This document shows positions 19,916 through 29,311 of a stretch of DNA of 64,000 nucleotides, piece after piece. Source of the DNA: Candidatus Riesia pediculicola (GTDB lineage: Bacteria; Pseudomonadota; Gammaproteobacteria; Enterobacterales; Enterobacteriaceae); NCBI RefSeq assembly GCF_002073915.1, contig NZ_CP012841.1:57328-121327 (forward strand). Direction: 5' to 3'. Every line of letters starts with the position of its first letter. The stretch's first letter is position 1. The notes under the pieces were generated by a model. It was given only the letters and a program-made list of their open reading frames with translations. It had not been told where the DNA came from and made no database searches. The position numbers and the translations under genes were made by a program.

Positions 19916-20603
19916 TAAAAATAAACATCTTATCGATTTTCATAAAATTGAAAAAAAACTATCTTATAAAATCCAACTATTATATGGTGGAACTTTTGAT
20001 CCTATACATTTAGGTCATCTATCTATAATAAAACATTTGTCTAAGGTTTTAAAATTAGAAAAATGTATTATATTACCCAATAGGGCGCTACCGAATTCTC
20101 TTCCAGTTGCGAACATTCAACAAAGATTGAAGATGATTCAATTGGCTCTAAAAAATAATTCTTCATTTCAGATTGATCTTAGAGAGATACGAAAAAAAAA
20201 TTTTTCATATACTATTGATACTCTTTACTCTTTTAGAAATCAAATTGGATGGAAAAAACCATTAGGATTTGTTATAGGAGAAGATGTTTTATATTCCATT
20301 CATACCTGGTTTAATTGGAAAAAAATTTTAAAAATATGTAATCTTTTAGTCTTTAGAAGGAATAGAGAGAAAAAATCCTCTCTTAACCCACTCGTTAAAT
20401 TTTTAGTAAATCATAATAAAACTGAAAATAAAGAAGAATTGAATCGTTTTTCATATGGAAAGGTTTATTTCGTAAATAATCCTTGCTTATCGATTTCTTC
20501 AACAGAAATTAGAATGAGAAAAATGCAGAAAAAGAGTTGTCGAAATTTACTTCCAGATGATGTTTTAAAATATATTAACGAAAATCGAATTTATCAAAAA
20601 TAG
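19905..20603 (+). CDS. nadD: Nicotinate-nucleotide adenylyltransferase
   Basis: 232 residues from the ATG at 19905 (E. coli 213); a TTG at 19881 would add eight residues. Converts nicotinate mononucleotide to deamido-NAD. Nucleotidyltransferase motifs: YGGTFDPIHLGHL (H/TxGH type) and ISSTEIRMR. It overlaps the end of holA, suggesting translational coupling, as in E. coli where holA-nadD are adjacent. Indicates that NAD is completed inside the cell. Confidence 0.94.
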   Translation: MIRNKNKHLIDFHKIEKKLSYKIQLLYGGTFDPIHLGHLSIIKHLSKVLKLEKCIILPNRALPNSLPVANIQQRLKMIQLALKNNSSFQIDLREIRKKNFSYTIDTLYSFRNQIGWKKPLGFVIGEDVLYSIHTWFNWKKILKICNLLVFRRNREKKSSLNPLVKFLVNHNKTENKEELNRFSYGKVYFVNNPCLSISSTEIRMRKMQKKSCRNLLPDDVLKYINENRIYQK

Positions 20604-20796
20604 TTTCTAACTACAACTTTCAAAAAGATCCATCAATCTTTTTCAAAGAATATAAAATATTTTGATTTTGAAAAATTGATTCTTTAATACCTTTCAGAAA
20701 CTTCATTAAAGAAAAATCAAAAGCATTTAATTGATTTGTAATTCATAATTAAAAATAACTTTCTGACCGATAAATTTAAAATACGTATACATAAAT
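20604..20796 (+). other. Spacer at the former rsfS-rlmH position
   Basis: 193 A/T-rich bases. E. coli carries cobC, rsfS and rlmH between nadD and mrdA. Nothing recognisable remains. Confidence 0.45.
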
Positions 20797-22698
20797 ATGT
20801 ATATTAAAAGAAAGAAAAACGAAAAAATCTATCTCAGAGATTATAAAAAAGAGTTTAATTTGTTTTCTAAAAGAATCGTTATATCTCTTATCATCCTCCT
20901 CCTATCGGTTTTTATAATCGTGATCAAAATGTATCGGTTACAGATTAATGATCATCTAGAATACTGGTATAAATCTGAAAGAAATAGAATAAAATTGATA
21001 CCTTTGCGATCGATTAGAGGAGAAATATACGATAGAAACGGAATTCCATTAGCGACTAATAGAGCGTATTATCAGTTAGAGCTAGTTCCAGAAGAAGCAG
21101 AGAACTTACAAAAAATTTTTAAAGATCTGAAAAAATTGATTGATCTTAATGAAGAAGACATAAGAATTTTCTATAAAACTAAGAGAAGATCACGTAAGTT
21201 TACTTCTATACCAATCAAAAGGATGTTGAATGAACAGCAAATCTTTTGTTTTTTAGTTAACCAACATCAATTTCCGGGAGTTAAAATATCTAAACATTAC
21301 TTCAGATACTACCCATATGGTCAGGTTCTAACACATTCTATCGGTTATGTATCTGGAATTAATGAAAAAGATCTAGGTTATTTAGAAAATCATGGATCGT
21401 TAAATAACTATTTTAAAAATGATACTATAGGAAGAATAGGAATGGAAAGAAGGTATGAAAACATTTTACGTGGTAAATTAGGATATCGAAAAGTCGAAAT
21501 CAACAGACAAGAAAGAATAATGCGACAATTAGAGTACCTTCCTCCTGAGCCTGGATCCGACATTTATACCACAATCGATCTAAAATTACAAGTTAAAATA
21601 CAAAAACTATTAACCAATAACAAAGCGTCGGTTATTGTTGCTGATCCAAGAAATGGAGAAATACTAGCTTTAGTATCAAATCCAACTTACGATCCAAATT
21701 TATTCATCAAAGGAATATCTAATCAAGAATATCAACTTCTTCTGGAAAATAAGGATCATCCATTTATTAACAGAACAATTCAAGGATTGTATCCTCCAGC
21801 ATCCACTGCAAAACCTTTTATAGCGATAGCAGCATTAAGCGAAAAAATCATCGATGAAAAATTTACAATTTTCGACAATGGATGTTGGAAATTACCGAAT
21901 TCTGAAAAAAAATATAGAGACTGGAAGAGAGAAGGACACGGATTACTCAATATTTCTCAAGCTATCATTGAGTCTTCAGACACATTTTTTTATTATTTAG
22001 CTCATAGAATGGGAATTGATTTGATTTCTGATTGGATGAAAAAGTTTGGATATGGAAAATTTTCAGGTATCGATCTCTTTGAAGAACATTTAGGAAATAT
22101 GCCTTCAAAATCTTGGAAGATGCAACTTTATAAAAAACCATGGTATCAAGGAGATACAATTTCTATTGGAATTGGACAAGGATATTGGACAGCTACACCG
22201 ATTCAAATGATGAAAGCATTGCTGATATTAATCAATGATGGGATAATTAAATCTCCACATCTTCTTCATGGAGTAAGTTATCGAGATAGATGTATACTTA
22301 ACAAGCAAAATAAATTTGAAAAAATAGAAGGTGTGGACATTGCGTTTTGGAGATTAGTTAAAGAAAGTATGCATGGTGTATCTCATCATTTCCGAGGAAC
22401 TGCTTACAGCAGTTTTTTGAACGTACCTTATAAAACTGCGATCAAATCTGGCACTGCTCAAGTTTTCAGTTATGAAACATATAATATAGAGGATATATCG
22501 GAAAACTTAAGAGATCATAAATTAATGATCGGATTCGCTCCATATGAAAACCCTACTGTTTCGGTAATGATCGTTTTAGAAAATTATGATGTCGAACAAC
22601 AGTTAGCAATCGGAAAAATCGCGAGAATAATCTTCGATCATTTCTTAGTTCAAGATTTATCCGAAAGTTCGGTATTTCCAGAAAAAAATATTGAATAA
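20797..22698 (+). CDS. mrdA: Penicillin-binding protein 2 (elongation transpeptidase)
   Basis: 633 residues, as in E. coli PBP2. One N-terminal membrane segment (about residues 27-46), pedestal domain (IRGEIYDRNGIPLA), then transpeptidase with the active-site serine motif PPASTAKPF, SSDTFFYY and KSGTAQVF. Cross-links lateral-wall peptidoglycan with RodA. The mrdB start follows after 6 bases, as in the E. coli mrdAB operon. dacA and rlpA, next in E. coli, are missing. Confidence 0.96.
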   Translation: MYIKRKKNEKIYLRDYKKEFNLFSKRIVISLIILLLSVFIIVIKMYRLQINDHLEYWYKSERNRIKLIPLRSIRGEIYDRNGIPLATNRAYYQLELVPEEAENLQKIFKDLKKLIDLNEEDIRIFYKTKRRSRKFTSIPIKRMLNEQQIFCFLVNQHQFPGVKISKHYFRYYPYGQVLTHSIGYVSGINEKDLGYLENHGSLNNYFKNDTIGRIGMERRYENILRGKLGYRKVEINRQERIMRQLEYLPPEPGSDIYTTIDLKLQVKIQKLLTNNKASVIVADPRNGEILALVSNPTYDPNLFIKGISNQEYQLLLENKDHPFINRTIQGLYPPASTAKPFIAIAALSEKIIDEKFTIFDNGCWKLPNSEKKYRDWKREGHGLLNISQAIIESSDTFFYYLAHRMGIDLISDWMKKFGYGKFSGIDLFEEHLGNMPSKSWKMQLYKKPWYQGDTISIGIGQGYWTATPIQMMKALLILINDGIIKSPHLLHGVSYRDRCILNKQNKFEKIEGVDIAFWRLVKESMHGVSHHFRGTAYSSFLNVPYKTAIKSGTAQVFSYETYNIEDISENLRDHKLMIGFAPYENPTVSVMIVLENYDVEQQLAIGKIARIIFDHFLVQDLSESSVFPEKNIE

Positions 22699-22704
22699 AA
22701 TATC

Positions 22705-23829
22705 ATGAAAAGAAATAAAAAAAAGATTAAATATACTACTCCATTCTTGATTAGATTTCACATAGATGGAATAGTATTGTTTCTAGTTCTTTTATTATCT
22801 GTTGTCAGTCTTATAATTACATGGAGTGCAAGCGGTCAAGATTTCAACTTTTTAAAAAAAAAATTTTTTCAAATTTTTTTAGGATTGATAGTTATGTTAT
22901 CATCCTCTCAAATATCTCCAAGAAGATATGAGATTTGTTCTCCCTATCTTTATATAGTTAATATATTTTTATTAGTTCTTGTAGTATTTCATGGTCAAAC
23001 TATCAAAGGAGCGAAAAGATGGTTAAATATATGTAACATCAGTTTTCAACCTTCAGAATTATCTAAAATTACAGTCCCACTTTTCATATCAAGAATAATC
23101 AATCGGAATCCATGTCCTCTAAAAAAAAGAAGTTCAGTTATATCAATCTTTTTGATTTTTATACCTACTATCTTAGTAGGTATACAACCTGATTTAGGAA
23201 CTTCAATTTTAATCGCTTTTTCTGGAGTATCTGTTTTATTTCTTTCTGGAATATCCTGGAAAAAAATTATTTTTTCTTCCATATTTTTAATTTTTCTTTT
23301 TCCATATTTATGGTTTTTTTCAATGCATGAATATCAAAAAAACAGAATTTTTACATTTTTATTTCCAGAATCGGATCCCTTAGGAAAGGGGTATCATATC
23401 ATTCAATCAAAAATAGCTATAGGATCAGGAGGTTTATTCGGAAAGGGACTTTTTCAAGGTACTCAATCTCATTTGAACTTCTTACCAGAAAAATCCACTG
23501 ACTTTATTTTCTCTGTTCTAGCAGAAGAATTCGGATTATTAGGTGTGATTTCAGTCATACTATTTTATTTATTTTTATTTTTTAGAGGAATAATGATTTC
23601 AATTTATTCGAAAAGTTCCTTTGGGATGATCGTGGTATCGACTATTATGTTTTCATTTTTTACTTGTGTCTTTGTTAACATTGGAATGGTTAGCGGAATA
23701 TTTCCAGTAGTTGGAATACCTTTGCCAATTATGAGTTATGGTGGGTCGTCTTTAGTACAGCTAATGATAGGATTGGGTATCACAATGTCTGTCCAAACTC
23801 ATAAAAAATTTTTTTCCAATGAATTATGA
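22705..23829 (+). CDS. mrdB: RodA, SEDS peptidoglycan glycosyltransferase
   Basis: 374 residues (E. coli 370), about ten hydrophobic segments. Family signatures: KGAKRWLNI, FQPSELSK, QPDLGTSI, PLPIMSYGGSSL. RodA polymerises glycan strands in the elongasome with PBP2. Coupled to mrdA. Its retention implies that the symbiont still builds an elongated wall. Confidence 0.96.
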   Translation: MKRNKKKIKYTTPFLIRFHIDGIVLFLVLLLSVVSLIITWSASGQDFNFLKKKFFQIFLGLIVMLSSSQISPRRYEICSPYLYIVNIFLLVLVVFHGQTIKGAKRWLNICNISFQPSELSKITVPLFISRIINRNPCPLKKRSSVISIFLIFIPTILVGIQPDLGTSILIAFSGVSVLFLSGISWKKIIFSSIFLIFLFPYLWFFSMHEYQKNRIFTFLFPESDPLGKGYHIIQSKIAIGSGGLFGKGLFQGTQSHLNFLPEKSTDFIFSVLAEEFGLLGVISVILFYLFLFFRGIMISIYSKSSFGMIVVSTIMFSFFTCVFVNIGMVSGIFPVVGIPLPIMSYGGSSLVQLMIGLGITMSVQTHKKFFSNEL

Positions 23830-23955
23830 ATAAATCAATACAGTAATTCTTTTGAGAATTTCGAGAAGTTTGATTGAGTTTTTCAAGAAGATTTATCAAT
23901 TCTTTTAAGGTTTTTCTGTATGAAACGTTAATTAATAGATCAATAAATTCGTTCT

Positions 23956-24573
23956 ATGTTTCATACACATATCAGATTTCGAAATCTAGGAATACAGGAT
24001 TATCGAAAAACTTATAAATCTATGATAGAATTCAGCAAGAATAGGGTGAATTCCACCCCAGATGAGATATGGTTAGTTGAACATTTTCCGGTTTTTACAT
24101 TAGGAAAATCAAGTATTCAAGAACTGGAATATATTTTCCGAACTGACATACCAATAGTTCAATCTGATAGAGGAGGGAAAATTACTTATCATGGTCCAGG
24201 TCAGCAGATTATGTATGTTCTATTAAATCTAAAAAAAAGATCGATGAATGTAGGAAAGCTGATTTCTAGTTTGGAGAAGATAGTTATTAGCTTACTGAAA
24301 GAAATTGGAATCCATTCTTATTCTTGTAAAAGGAACAGAGGAATATACGTGAATCAGAAAAAGATAAGTTCTTTAGGATTAAAGATTTCTCGAGGATGTT
24401 CTTTTCATGGGTTGTCAATAAATGTCAAGATGGATCTTTCTCCTTTCAATCATATAGTTCCCTGTGGTTTGTCAAATATTGAAATGACTCAAATAAGTGA
24501 ATTTTTTCCAAAAATTCGCATGAAGATCGTAAGAGAACTTCTGTTAAAATATACTAGATGTCTTTTAAAATAA
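23956..24573 (+). CDS. lipB: Octanoyl-ACP:protein N-octanoyltransferase LipB
   Basis: 205 residues (E. coli 213). Transfers octanoyl from ACP to lipoyl domains. Seen: SDRGGKITYHGPGQ, the catalytic Lys in SSLGLKISRG and the catalytic Cys in HIVPCGLSN. Followed by lipA 121 bases on. The only lipoyl target in this window is the single lipoyl domain of AceF. Confidence 0.95.
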   Translation: MFHTHIRFRNLGIQDYRKTYKSMIEFSKNRVNSTPDEIWLVEHFPVFTLGKSSIQELEYIFRTDIPIVQSDRGGKITYHGPGQQIMYVLLNLKKRSMNVGKLISSLEKIVISLLKEIGIHSYSCKRNRGIYVNQKKISSLGLKISRGCSFHGLSINVKMDLSPFNHIVPCGLSNIEMTQISEFFPKIRMKIVRELLLKYTRCLLK

Positions 24574-24576
24574 TAA

Positions 24577-24609
24577 AAGCATAATAAATTTTCAGATTTA
24601 TTTATGCTT
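24577..24609 (+). terminator. Hairpin after lipB
   Basis: Inverted repeat AAGCATAATAAAT / ATTTATTTATGCTT with one bulged base and a 6-base loop, directly after the lipB stop and followed by T-rich sequence. Candidate intrinsic terminator. Confidence 0.4.
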
Positions 24610-24694
24610 GAAAAATGATTTTTTATGTTTTTCTCCTTTTTAAGGAATTTCCGATAAATATTCACGAAAATTATCAATTAAAATTTAATTTTTT

Positions 24695-25567
24695 ATGAAT
24701 CTCAAAAAACCATCCTGGATCAAAATCAGAGCTCCTTCCTCTTCAGAGGAAAAGATAATTCAAGAAACTAGAGATACTATAAGATCCCATTCTTTACATA
24801 CAGTTTGCGAAGAATCTTCTTGTCCAAATTTAGTCGAATGTTATCAAAAAAGAGTAGTTACTTTTCTCATATTAGGTTCGATCTGTACTCGAAATTGTCG
24901 ATTTTGTAACGTCCAAAAAGGAAGACCAAAATTTGTGGACATTGAGGAACCACAAAAAATATCCAATTTTATACTGAAAATGAAATTGAAACACATTGTC
25001 ATAACCTCGGTAAATCGAGATGATCTACACGATAAAGGAGCGAATCATTTTCTGAAATGTATTCAATCAATCAGAAAGAAAAGTAAAGAAACTACCATTG
25101 AAATACTTGTACCTGATTTTCATCTCTATGAAAAAGAAGCAATAAAAATTTTAAGTACTTGTCCACCAGATATATTTTCGCACAATATAGAAAGTGTTCC
25201 GAGGATATACAAGAAGGTTCGACCAGCTTCCGATTATAGAAGATCCTTAAATCTATTACGTTATTTTAAAACTCTTAATTCTGATACTCCAACTAAATCG
25301 GGAATTATGGTCGGTCTTGGAGAAACTAAAAATGAAGTAATATCCGTATTGAAAGATCTTAAAAAGAATGGAGTTTCGTTCTTAACGATTGGACAATATT
25401 TGAGACCAAGTCGTAAACATCTTCCGGTAAAACGTTATTTAAATTTAAGAGAGTTTTCTGACCTCAGAAAGGAAGCTGAAAATATAGGGTTCGAAAATGT
25501 GTCCTGCGGTCCTTTAGTTAGATCTTCGTATAATTCAGGAGAAATATTTTTTAAAACCCTTACTTAA
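24695..25567 (+). CDS. lipA: Lipoyl synthase LipA
   Basis: 290 residues (E. coli 321, shorter at the N-terminus). Radical-SAM enzyme that inserts two sulfurs into octanoyl-lysine. Auxiliary cluster cysteines CEESSCPNLVEC, radical-SAM motif CTRNCRFCNV, and the C-terminal RSSYNS cluster-ligand motif are all present. With lipB it forms an endogenous lipoylation pathway serving pyruvate dehydrogenase. Confidence 0.97.
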   Translation: MNLKKPSWIKIRAPSSSEEKIIQETRDTIRSHSLHTVCEESSCPNLVECYQKRVVTFLILGSICTRNCRFCNVQKGRPKFVDIEEPQKISNFILKMKLKHIVITSVNRDDLHDKGANHFLKCIQSIRKKSKETTIEILVPDFHLYEKEAIKILSTCPPDIFSHNIESVPRIYKKVRPASDYRRSLNLLRYFKTLNSDTPTKSGIMVGLGETKNEVISVLKDLKKNGVSFLTIGQYLRPSRKHLPVKRYLNLREFSDLRKEAENIGFENVSCGPLVRSSYNSGEIFFKTLT

Positions 25568-25580
25568 AAAAGTAAGGGTT
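25555..25580. terminator. Bidirectional terminator between lipA and cspE
   Basis: Perfect 11-base inverted repeat AACCCTTACTT / AAGTAAGGGTT with a 4-base A loop, overlapping the lipA stop and lying just before the end of the convergent cspE. One of the most GC-rich hairpins of the window; likely used in both directions. Confidence 0.6.
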
Positions 25581-25589
25581 GTGATTTCT

Positions 25590-25799
25590 TTAAATAGCAA
25601 CGACATTAATTGCAGAAGGTCCTTTTTCTCCATTTGCCACATCAAATTCCACTTTCTGTCCTTCTGTTAAAGTTTTAAATCCTTCAGATTGAATAGAAGT
25701 AAAATGAACGAAAACATCCTTACTACCATCTTCTGGGCTAATAAATCCAAATCCTTTTGCTTCGTTAAACCATTTAACACTACCTTTAATTTTCGACAT
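25590..25799 (-). CDS. cspE: Cold-shock-family RNA chaperone (CspE/CspC type)
   Basis: 69 residues from the ATG at 25799, the exact size of E. coli CspE/CspC; an upstream in-frame ATG at 25823 would add eight unrelated residues. RNP1 KGFGFISP and RNP2 VFVHFTSI motifs bind single-stranded RNA/DNA and relieve secondary structure. The start [15 protein letters not shown] is closest to CspE (MSKIKG). Codon use is less A/T-biased than neighbours, as usual for an abundant protein. CspC remains possible. Confidence 0.93.
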   Translation of the reverse strand: MSKIKGSVKWFNEAKGFGFISPEDGSKDVFVHFTSIQSEGFKTLTEGQKVEFDVANGEKGPSAINVVAI

Positions 25800-25909
25800 T
25801 AAAATTACCTTAAATAAATGCATTTAAAACTGTTATTCTATCAAAAAAAAAAGGATTGTCTACATAAATCAATCAAAAATAAGAAAGCAAAGAATGGATA
25901 TTCATATTT

Positions 25910-26485
25910 TTATTTTATAGAATAAACATAATTACTAAATCTTATAGAAGAATTTTTTAAATTTTCAATTAAGAAAATAATGTTTGAAGAATAATTTTTG
26001 GGTATCAGAACTGATAAAATAATCAAGATAATCGAAATCATTCTTTCAACTCGATAAATACTATCATTTTTTAGAACTGGAAAACCAAATTTTTTCTTAA
26101 ATGGCCAAAATAAAGGAACTCCACTTTTAGTTAATAAGTCTCCGACAATATGACTTAAATAACCCAACAAAAAAGATTTTGTGAAATCGCAAGAAATAAC
26201 ACTCCTTTCTGAAATAGGAGAAAACAGAAATGTAATAGTTATCCAAAAAAGCAAGCTATGCGTTATTCCTCGATGCCCCGATAATTTATATATTGGAACA
26301 GATATGCATCTCATTGATCTTCCAATTTTAGAGCAAGGATGATCAATGTCTGGAATCATGGATCCGATCACAGATCCTACAATCAAGTGTAAAAAGTCTC
26401 CCTTAAGAATTTCGTAATTTATCAATAACTTTTTAAAGAAAACTAGTAAAGATATTGAAAACCAAAGATGCCCGAAAAATGTCAT
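25910..26485 (-). CDS. ydjM: YdjM-like inner-membrane protein (DUF457 family)
   Basis: 191 residues (E. coli YdjM 196). DUF457 membrane proteins have metal-ligand-like motifs: GSMIPDIDHP, GHRGITHSLL and GYLSHIVGDLLTKSGVPLFWP, all visible here and matching YdjM. About four hydrophobic segments. Function is not established; the family is annotated as putative metal-dependent hydrolases. Its retention in such a small genome is notable. Confidence 0.88.
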   Translation of the reverse strand: MTFFGHLWFSISLLVFFKKLLINYEILKGDFLHLIVGSVIGSMIPDIDHPCSKIGRSMRCISVPIYKLSGHRGITHSLLFWITITFLFSPISERSVISCDFTKSFLLGYLSHIVGDLLTKSGVPLFWPFKKKFGFPVLKNDSIYRVERMISIILIILSVLIPKNYSSNIIFLIENLKNSSIRFSNYVYSIK

Positions 26486-26981
26486 TTTTATTTAAGAAAA
26501 TTTTTAAACTAATGAATAAACTTTTGTAAAGTATACCTATATAGAATACGAAATCTTTTAATCCGATATTCACGAAAAATTTTTCATAGATTTTTAATAT
26601 TTTTCAATCGAATCATAAAAAATAGAGATTAAAAAACATTCTTTAAAAGAAATTAAAATATACGAAAAAATTGAAAACAACTCGATCTTTCATAGGAAAC
26701 TCATGAAATTTCAATATTTTTGTCAGGTAGTTTGAAAAGGACATAAAAATACCTTATCAATATTTTCCAAATCTTCAAGAATAATAGTGAATAATTTCGA
26801 TAGAAAGCTTTTAAAGAAATTTCTAATCTGAACAACTTGATACATGAGAAAATCGATCCTTATTTAAATTTAAGTAAATTATATTTATGTAATGTGAACT
26901 TTTTGAATTTTTTGGTATGTATATTAATTTCTTATTTTTAATTAAGAATAGTAAATCCATTCATTTTCAAAAGTATTTAAA

Positions 26982-27004
26982 AAAAGGACAATTTTAGTCC
27001 TTTT
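26982..27004. terminator. Hairpin AAAAGGAC/GTCCTTTT in the thrS upstream region
   Basis: Perfect 8-base stem with a 7-base loop (AATTTTA), ending in TTTT on the plus strand and flanked by A-runs on the left. Looks like a terminator or a remnant leader hairpin. Confidence 0.4.
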
Positions 27005-27264
27005 CAAGAATTTAGGAGTCTCTAAAATAAACATATAAAGAGAAACGTACATATATGATCGATCCATTCTCGTTCTAAAAAAGATATATCGGAAAAAATC
27101 AAAAAATAAGGATTCCTCTCATGAAAAAATATGAAATTTAAAAAATATAAAGACAAATCCAATCATAAAAGTTGAATCGAAAAATCAATTCTCTATTTAA
27201 TAATCTTATAAAAACAACGTACTCTAATTAGAAAAAGATAAAATAATTCGAAAGAATGACAAAA

Positions 27265-27293
27265 TTTACTTTTGATATTTAATATAATATAAT
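27265..27293 (+). promoter_or_regulatory. Candidate promoter upstream of thrS
   Basis: TTTACT and TATAAT separated by 17 bases, about 170 bases before the thrS ATG. In this composition such matches arise by chance, so it is a weak call. Confidence 0.25.
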
Positions 27294-27466
27294 GAGGGAG
27301 TTTTGAAAAAAATCTAAACCTAAAATAAAAAAATCGGATAATCTATTGTTAGATCTTTTTTTTAAAAATTTTAAAAATTCTGCTCTCTATCTTGAATTAA
27401 AAAAGTTTCTCTAATTTTACTTAAACGATTGTTTAATGTCAATTAAAACCGGATCACTTTTGAAAA

Positions 27467-28711
27467 ATGAATCAAAGAAATCGTAAATTCAGCAATCATA
27501 CGGAAAAAGAACAAGATCATAGAAGTATAGGGAGGCAACTCGAACTTTTTTATTTCGATCAAAATTCTCCAGGAAGTGTATTTTGGAACCCAAACGGATT
27601 AATTATATTCCAAGAGTTAAAAAGATATATTCGATTAAAATTGAAAGAATATCAGTATCAAGAAGTAAAAACTCCAGAAATTTTACATAAATCTCTTTGG
27701 AAAAAAACAGGACATTTACAAAATTATGAGAAGTACATGTTTAAGGTAAGTTCTGAAAGTAGAAAATATTGTTTAAAACCAATGAATTGTCCAGGACATA
27801 TTAAAATATTTCAACAAAAAATAAGATCTTATAGAGATTTGCCTCTAAGAATAGCTGAATTCGGGAATTGTCACAGAAACGAATTGTCTGGATCTTTACA
27901 TGGATTAATGAGAGTTAGAGAGTTCACTCAAGATGACGCCCATATTTTTTGTACTAAAGAACAAGTTTTTGAAGAAATAAAGAAATGTATTGGTATGGTT
28001 CAAGAAGTATACAAAACATTTGGATTTAAAAAAATATCGATTAGACTAGCTACTAGACCAAAACAAAGAATTGGAGAAGAAAAATATTGGGATTATGCAG
28101 AGTCTATTTTGGAAAAGGCTTTGGAAAAAGAATTTGATCTTTTACCAGAAAACGGAGCTTTTTATGGTCCAAAAATAGAATTTACTTTACACGATCGATT
28201 GGAAAGAGAGTGGCAATGTGGAACCATCCAATTGGATTTTTTATTGCCTATTCAACTTGGTGTTTTTTATATCGATCAAAAAAATAAAAAGCAACATCCG
28301 ATGATCATTCATAGAGCTATTTTAGGATCAATTGAAAGATTTATTGGAATACTGATTGAACATTATTCTGGTTATCTTCCAACTTGGTTATCTCCCATAC
28401 AAGTAGTTGTTATAAGCGTCTCTAAAAAATATATAAACTTTTCAAAAAAAATAGTTCAAAGAATTAAATATGCAGGAATTCGAGTATACCATGACTTAAA
28501 AAATGAAAAAATTAACCTTAAAATCAGAAAACATAGTATTAATAAAATACCTTATATTGTTCTATGTGGTGAGAAAGAAGAAAAAACTGGAAGCGTATCA
28601 ATAAGAAGAAAACTAGAGAAAGTAATAAAAACAATTTCCATAGAAAATTTTATCAAGATGGTATCTTCTGAAATTAATAATTACTTGATTGAAGGAGGAC
28701 ATGCTTATTAA
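27467..28711 (+). CDS. thrS: Threonyl-tRNA synthetase lacking the TGS and editing domains
   Basis: 414 residues versus 642 in E. coli. It starts at [12 protein letters not shown], equivalent to E. coli residue about 240, so the TGS (N1) and editing (N2) domains are absent. The class II core is complete: motif 2 [16 protein letters not shown], zinc ligands in [14 protein letters not shown] and MIIHRA, motif 3 [12 protein letters not shown], and the C-terminal anticodon domain. It should charge tRNA-Thr, but cannot clear Ser-tRNA-Thr by itself, and it lacks the N-terminal region needed for E. coli-type binding to its own leader. Overlaps the start of infC. Confidence 0.95.
   Translation: MNQRNRKFSNHTEKEQDHRSIGRQLELFYFDQNSPGSVFWNPNGLIIFQELKRYIRLKLKEYQYQEVKTPEILHKSLWKKTGHLQNYEKYMFKVSSESRKYCLKPMNCPGHIKIFQQKIRSYRDLPLRIAEFGNCHRNELSGSLHGLMRVREFTQDDAHIFCTKEQVFEEIKKCIGMVQEVYKTFGFKKISIRLATRPKQRIGEEKYWDYAESILEKALEKEFDLLPENGAFYGPKIEFTLHDRLEREWQCGTIQLDFLLPIQLGVFYIDQKNKKQHPMIIHRAILGSIERFIGILIEHYSGYLPTWLSPIQVVVISVSKKYINFSKKIVQRIKYAGIRVYHDLKNEKINLKIRKHSINKIPYIVLCGEKEEKTGSVSIRRKLEKVIKTISIENFIKMVSSEINNYLIEGGHAY
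28694..28709 (+). promoter_or_regulatory. infC ribosome-binding site and AUU start
   Basis: GGAGG at 28694-28698 is followed after 8 bases by ATT AAA at 28707, the same first two codons as E. coli infC, which starts with the rare AUU and uses it for IF3 autoregulation. The ATG at 28701 is only 2 bases from GGAGG and the TTG at 28689 is upstream of it, so both are poorer starts. Confidence 0.65.
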
Positions 28712-29252
28712 AACTAAAAAAAAGAATCATATACGTTTGAACAAAATTAATCAGGAAATCACTGCTAAAGAAGTTCGATTAACTGGACTTCAAGGTGAAC
28801 AAATGGGAATTGTGAGTATTAAAGAAGCAATTAAAAAAGCAGAAACTTTTGGATTAGATTTGGTAGAAATAGCGCCGAACACAGTTCCACCAGTTTGTAA
28901 AATCATGAATTATGGAAAGTTCATTTATCGAAAAAATAAACTGATTAAAAAACAGAAAAAAAAACAAAAATTGTTTCAAGTTAAAGAGATTAAGTTTAGA
29001 CCAAATACAAACGAAGGCGATTATCAAACTAAACTTAAGAAATTAATTAAATTTCTGAAACATGGAGATAAAACTAAAATTACTGTCAGATTTAGAGGAA
29101 GAGAGGTAACTCATAAAAAAATAGGACTTAATATGCTAAATAGAATCCAAAAGGATTTGGAATCTTATTCCAATACAGAAATGTTTTCAAGTAAAATAGA
29201 AAATCGTCAAATAGTTATGATTTTGTCTCCAAAAAGTAAAAAGCTAAAGTAA
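28707..29252 (+). CDS. infC: Translation initiation factor IF-3
   Basis: 181 residues from the AUU at 28707 (E. coli 180). IF3 prevents subunit joining and checks the start codon and initiator tRNA. N-domain [19 protein letters not shown], linker rich in Lys, C-domain [15 protein letters not shown] and [14 protein letters not shown]. Overlaps the end of thrS by five bases. thrS-infC-rpmI-rplT-pheS-pheT is the E. coli order. Because IF3 discriminates against AUU, this start implies that negative self-regulation is kept. Confidence 0.95.
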   Translation: MKTKKKNHIRLNKINQEITAKEVRLTGLQGEQMGIVSIKEAIKKAETFGLDLVEIAPNTVPPVCKIMNYGKFIYRKNKLIKKQKKKQKLFQVKEIKFRPNTNEGDYQTKLKKLIKFLKHGDKTKITVRFRGREVTHKKIGLNMLNRIQKDLESYSNTEMFSSKIENRQIVMILSPKSKKLK

Positions 29253-29311
29253 TCTATAGAAAGATATATTGATTTAAATCTCTCAAAATAATGGATTCTT
29301 TGTAAAAAAAC

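Larger units (their letters stand above)
26486..27466. other. Long non-coding stretch upstream of thrS
   Basis: 981 A/T-rich bases without a credible frame. I searched by eye for the missing ThrRS N-terminal domains (HxxxH and CxxxH editing motifs) and found nothing convincing. It contains a hairpin at 26982-27004 and a promoter-like site at 27265-27293. It probably marks a rearrangement junction and an old erosion site. Confidence 0.5.

Noticed and set aside
26486-27466. Eroded TGS/editing domain of ThrRS upstream of thrS
   Set aside because: Looked for HxxxH and CxxxH motifs and flanking conserved words in the plus frames; nothing aligned convincingly.
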